Source of the DNA: Marmoricola sp.
Lineage (GTDB): Bacteria > Actinomycetota > Actinomycetes > Propionibacteriales > Nocardioidaceae
Direction: 5' to 3'
Assembly (NCBI GenBank): GCA_025964795.1
Contig: JAOPYC010000086.1
Location: forward strand, 1-37,291
DNA length: 37,291 nt
The notes beneath the pieces were generated by a model, which had not been told where the DNA came from, did not search any database, and was given only the letters and a program-made list of their open reading frames with translations. Numbering within the stretch: the stretch's first letter is position 1; each line of letters begins with the position of its first letter. Positions 34,481-37,291 of this stretch are shown piece after piece. A program made the translations under genes and the position numbers.

Positions 34481-34690
34481 ATGGCCAAGGCACTACTCGG
34501 CTACTCGATCGAAGCAGACCCGCGGACGGCCAACCGTCTCGCCGGGGAGAACAGGGTCCTCCGTCAGCGTGTCGCTGACCTCGAAGGCATCGTGCTGCGC
34601 CTCCAGAAGGAGAACGACGCGCTCGCCGAGGTCGCCTCCGAGTCGGTCGACCACGCCGTCGCCCGCGACGGCTCGCTCGCCCACAGCTGA
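34481..34690 (+). CDS. Small coiled-coil protein, hypothetical (69 aa)
   Basis: A 69-aa soluble protein of unknown function. Residues about 20-55 (NRLAGENRVLRQRVADLEGI and VLRLQKENDALAEV) form a clear leucine-heptad coiled coil, with an acidic, polar C terminus. No cysteine, membrane or signal segment is visible. The ATG at 34481 has GGAAGG about 8 nt upstream and codon use matches the real genes around it, so it is very likely expressed. It probably forms a dimer. Confidence 0.75.
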   Translation: MAKALLGYSIEADPRTANRLAGENRVLRQRVADLEGIVLRLQKENDALAEVASESVDHAVARDGSLAHS

Positions 34691-34748
34691 ACCTGATCCA
34701 CGGCTTGTCCGACGGCCACCGTCGGGGTGCTCCGCGAGCATCGAACGC

Positions 34749-36002
34749 GTGAGCAGATCCGTGATCGAGACCGTGGTCCCGGCTCGACTCGGCGCCTCGT
34801 TCCGGTGGTTGCTGGGATCGAGCTGGGTCAGCAACCTCGGTGACGGGGTCATCCTCTCGGCGGGACCGCTGCTGGTGGCCTCCGAGACCCGGCAGCCAGG
34901 CCTGGTCGCCGCGGCCTGGACCCTGGAGTTCCTCCCCGCCGTGCTGTTCGGGCTCTTCGCCGGAGCGGTCGCCGACCGGGTTGACCGGCGTCGGCTGATC
35001 GTCGTCGCCAACGCGGCCCGCGTCGGCGTGCTCGGCGCGCTCGTCACCACGATCGTGACCGGCGAGGTCAGCATCGCCGTGGTGCTCGTCGCGATCTTCG
35101 TGCTCGGCACCGTGGAGACGTTCGCCGACACCACGACCTCCACCGTGCTGCCGATGCTGGTCGCCAAGCGCGACCTCGGCGTCGCCAACGCCCGGCTCGT
35201 GGCCGGCACGGTGACGCTGAACCAGCTGGCCGGCCCGCCGTTCGGGGCGCTGCTGTTCAGCCTCGGGCGGTCCTACCCGTTCGTGGTCCAGGTCGTGTGC
35301 GTGTGCGTCAGCATCCTGCTGGTGCTGCGGATCCAGCTGCCCGAGCACGGGGTGTCGGAGGCCGGCGGGTTCCGGTCCGTCGGGCGGGACATGCGCGAGG
35401 GCCTGCTGTGGACCTGGCGGCACGCGGCGGTGCGCACGCTCGTGCTCACCATCGTCACCTTCAACGTCACCTTCGGCGCCGCCTGGTCGGTGCTGGTGCT
35501 CTACTCCCTGGAGCGGCTGCACCTCGGTGAGGTCGGGTTCGGCCTGGTCACCTCCGCGATGGCCTGCGGCGGGATCCTGGGCACGGTCTCCTACGGGTGG
35601 CTCGAGCGTCACGTCAGCCTGGGCAACATCATGCGGGTCGGGCTGGTCATCGAGACGCTCACGCACCTCGTGCTGGCGCTGACCACGACCCCGTGGGTGG
35701 CGCTGCTGGTGTTCTTCGTGTTCGGCGTGCACGCCTTCGTCTGGGGCACGACCTCCTCGACGGTGCGCCAGCGCGCCGTACCCACCCAGTTCCAGGGACG
35801 CGTCCAGGGCGTCTACATGATCGGGGTCACCGGGGGCATCGTGGTCGGGTCGGTCATCGGCGGCGCGGTCGCCGAGCGCTGGGGCGTCACCGGCCCGTTC
35901 TGGTTCGCCTTCGTCGGCTCCGGGATCTTCCTCGCGCTGATCTGGCGCCAGCTCGCGCACATCGCGCACGCCGACGAGGAGATCCGGGCGGCGGCCACCT
36001 AG
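34749..36002 (+). CDS. MFS transporter, EntS/macrolide-efflux-like
   Basis: A 417-aa major facilitator protein with about 12 hydrophobic segments. The loop between segments 2 and 3 is GAVADRVDRRRLIVVAN, the family signature. The arrangement, with ETFADTTTSTVLPMLV and RVQGVYMIGVTGGIVVGS, matches the EntS/enterobactin-exporter-like branch, so export of a small compound is likely. The substrate is unknown. The GTG at 34749 has only a weak ribosome binding site. It lies 58 bp after the coiled-coil gene and interrupts the usual mutM-smc neighbourhood. Confidence 0.88.
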   Translation: MSRSVIETVVPARLGASFRWLLGSSWVSNLGDGVILSAGPLLVASETRQPGLVAAAWTLEFLPAVLFGLFAGAVADRVDRRRLIVVANAARVGVLGALVTTIVTGEVSIAVVLVAIFVLGTVETFADTTTSTVLPMLVAKRDLGVANARLVAGTVTLNQLAGPPFGALLFSLGRSYPFVVQVVCVCVSILLVLRIQLPEHGVSEAGGFRSVGRDMREGLLWTWRHAAVRTLVLTIVTFNVTFGAAWSVLVLYSLERLHLGEVGFGLVTSAMACGGILGTVSYGWLERHVSLGNIMRVGLVIETLTHLVLALTTTPWVALLVFFVFGVHAFVWGTTSSTVRQRAVPTQFQGRVQGVYMIGVTGGIVVGSVIGGAVAERWGVTGPFWFAFVGSGIFLALIWRQLAHIAHADEEIRAAAT

Positions 36003-36153
36003 CCCCGGCACGCCTCCCCGAAACCGGTGCCGGTCGTGGTTAGGGTCGGGGGGCTGACCTTCCCCGTCGCAGCTTCCTGACCTCCGGGTCTGAGAGGATG
36101 CCGCGTCCAGCGCATGTCGGACGCCTCGACGACGCCTCAGCAGGGAGCGCACG

Positions 36154-37291
36154 TTGTACCTCAAGAGCCTCACGCTCAAGGGCTTCAAGTCCTTCGCCTC
36201 CTCGACGACCCTCGAGCTCGAGCCGGGGATCACCTGCATCGTGGGCCCCAACGGCTCGGGCAAGTCCAACGTCGTCGACGCGCTCGCCTGGGTGATGGGG
36301 GAGCAGGGGGCCAAGACCCTGCGCGGCGGCAAGATGGAGGACGTCATCTTCGCGGGCACCTCGGGGCGTCCGCCCCTGGGTCGGGCCGAGGTGGCGCTGA
36401 CCATCGACAACACCGACGGCGCCCTCCCGATCGAGTACGCCGAGGTCACGATCAGCCGGACGATGTTCCGCAACGGCGGGTCGGAGTACGCCATCAACGG
36501 CCAGCACTGCCGCCTGCTCGACGTGCAGGAGCTGCTCAGCGACTCCGGCATCGGCCGGGAGATGCACGTGATCGTGGGCCAGGGCCGGCTCGACTCGATC
36601 CTGCACGCGACCCCGGAGGACCGGCGCGGCTTCATCGAGGAGGCCGCCGGCGTCCTGAAGCACCGCAAGCGCAAGGAGAAGGCGCTGCGCAAGCTGGACG
36701 CCACCCAGGGCAACCTGACCCGCCTGGGTGACCTGCTCAGCGAGATCCGGCGCCAGCTCAAGCCCTTGGGCCGCCAGGCCGAGGTGGCCCGCCGGGCCCA
36801 GGTCGTGCAGGCCGACGTACGCGACGCCCGGGCCCGCCTGCTCGCCGACGACCTCGCGACCGCCCGCGCGGCGCTGGCCCAGGAGCTGGCCGACGAGGGC
36901 GTGCTGCTGGCGCGGCGCGGTGAGGTCGAGGCGGCCCTGGCCGCCACCCGCGAGACCGAGGCCGGCCTGGAGGCCGCCCTGCGCGAGGACCTGCCGGCGC
37001 TCGCCGCGGCCCAGGAGACCTGGTTCGCCCTGTCCGGTCTGCGCGAGCGGCTGCGCGGCACTGCCGGCCTCGCCGCCGAGCGCGTCCGCAACGCCTCCAG
37101 CCAGCCCGCGGCGCCGGTGGGTCGCGACCCCGAGGAGCTGGAGGACCAGGCCGAGCGCGTCCGCCTCCAGGAGGAGGAGTCCGCCGCCGCGGTCGCCGCG
37201 GGGCAGGCCGGTCTCGACGCCGCGGTCGCCGCGCGCCAGGGCGCCGAGCAGTCCCTGGCCGCCGAGGAGCGGGCCCTGGCCGCCCTCCAGC
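36154..37291 (+). CDS. smc: Chromosome segregation ATPase SMC (3' end cut by window)
   Basis: The first 379 codons of the condensin subunit that organises and segregates the chromosome. The start [15 protein letters not shown] and the Walker A box GPNGSGKSN (residues 31-39) are characteristic, as is the [21 protein letters not shown]-loop region. From about residue 165 the sequence turns into a long coiled coil rich in Ala, Arg and Glu. The frame is open to the last base of the window, so the hinge, the second coiled coil and the signature/Walker B head lie beyond. The TTG at 36154 has GGGAG 7 nt upstream. ScpA/ScpB partners are not in this window. Confidence 0.96.
   Translation, partial: MYLKSLTLKGFKSFASSTTLELEPGITCIVGPNGSGKSNVVDALAWVMGEQGAKTLRGGKMEDVIFAGTSGRPPLGRAEVALTIDNTDGALPIEYAEVTISRTMFRNGGSEYAINGQHCRLLDVQELLSDSGIGREMHVIVGQGRLDSILHATPEDRRGFIEEAAGVLKHRKRKEKALRKLDATQGNLTRLGDLLSEIRRQLKPLGRQAEVARRAQVVQADVRDARARLLADDLATARAALAQELADEGVLLARRGEVEAALAATRETEAGLEAALREDLPALAAAQETWFALSGLRERLRGTAGLAAERVRNASSQPAAPVGRDPEELEDQAERVRLQEEESAAAVAAGQAGLDAAVAARQGAEQSLAAEERALAALQ

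Noticed and set aside
34479..37091. 870-codon open frame on the minus strand opposite the MFS and smc genes
   Set aside because: Same GC-driven shadow effect; it spans three real genes and an intergenic region and has no family motif.

Overview
The window is a stretch of high-GC actinobacterial chromosome. Many starts are GTG or TTG, several genes look leaderless, there is an F420 gene (cofC), and HU carries a long Lys/Ala/Pro tail. Protein style and gene order fit the Nocardioides/Nocardioidaceae group best; this is inferred without a database search.

From about 12.75 kb to the right end most genes follow a widely conserved actinobacterial backbone, similar to the Mycobacterium tuberculosis region between leuC and smc as I recall it: ndgR-type IclR regulator, leuC, leuD, hup, cofC, plsC, gpsA, ddl, DUF3515 lipoprotein, stand-alone Lrp-type RAM domain, thiL, rpmB, DAK2/YloV protein, recG, rsmD, coaD, yceD, rpmF, rnc, mutM, smc (cut by the window end). 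They cover leucine synthesis, nucleoid structure, F420 and phospholipid synthesis, peptidoglycan precursors, thiamine and CoA synthesis, ribosome parts, RNA processing and DNA repair. Two accessory blocks interrupt this backbone: an ECF sigma factor with a SnoaL-like tail, a secreted GH3 beta-glucosidase and a PLP-dependent trans-sulfuration enzyme (19.1-23.6 kb), and a small coiled-coil protein plus an MFS exporter (34.4-36.0 kb).

The left 12.7 kb is accessory. It opens with tRNA-Glu(CTC), a strong hairpin and a tandem TTGGCAACAG repeat. Next come a LysX/MprF-like aminoacyl-phosphatidylglycerol synthase without a LysRS domain, a DMT-family transporter, two paralogous membrane-anchored alpha/beta-hydrolase esterases, a 49-residue zinc-ribbon protein translationally coupled to the first esterase, an orphan ORF with a good promoter and ribosome binding site, and a secreted SGNH hydrolase. 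This looks like an envelope or lipid modification cluster and is the best candidate for an undescribed system. It is followed by a DNA alkylation repair pair (Ada-AlkA fusion and Ogt), a CDF metal transporter, and a LicD-like/methyltransferase fusion with a C-terminal coiled-coil module that has its own ribosome binding site.

Non-coding structure includes a modular 11-bp palindromic hairpin at 12682-12738, a 12-bp inverted repeat beside cofC, terminators at 16483 and 26579, and promoters before hup and yceD. No integrase, transposase, CRISPR array or rRNA was seen.
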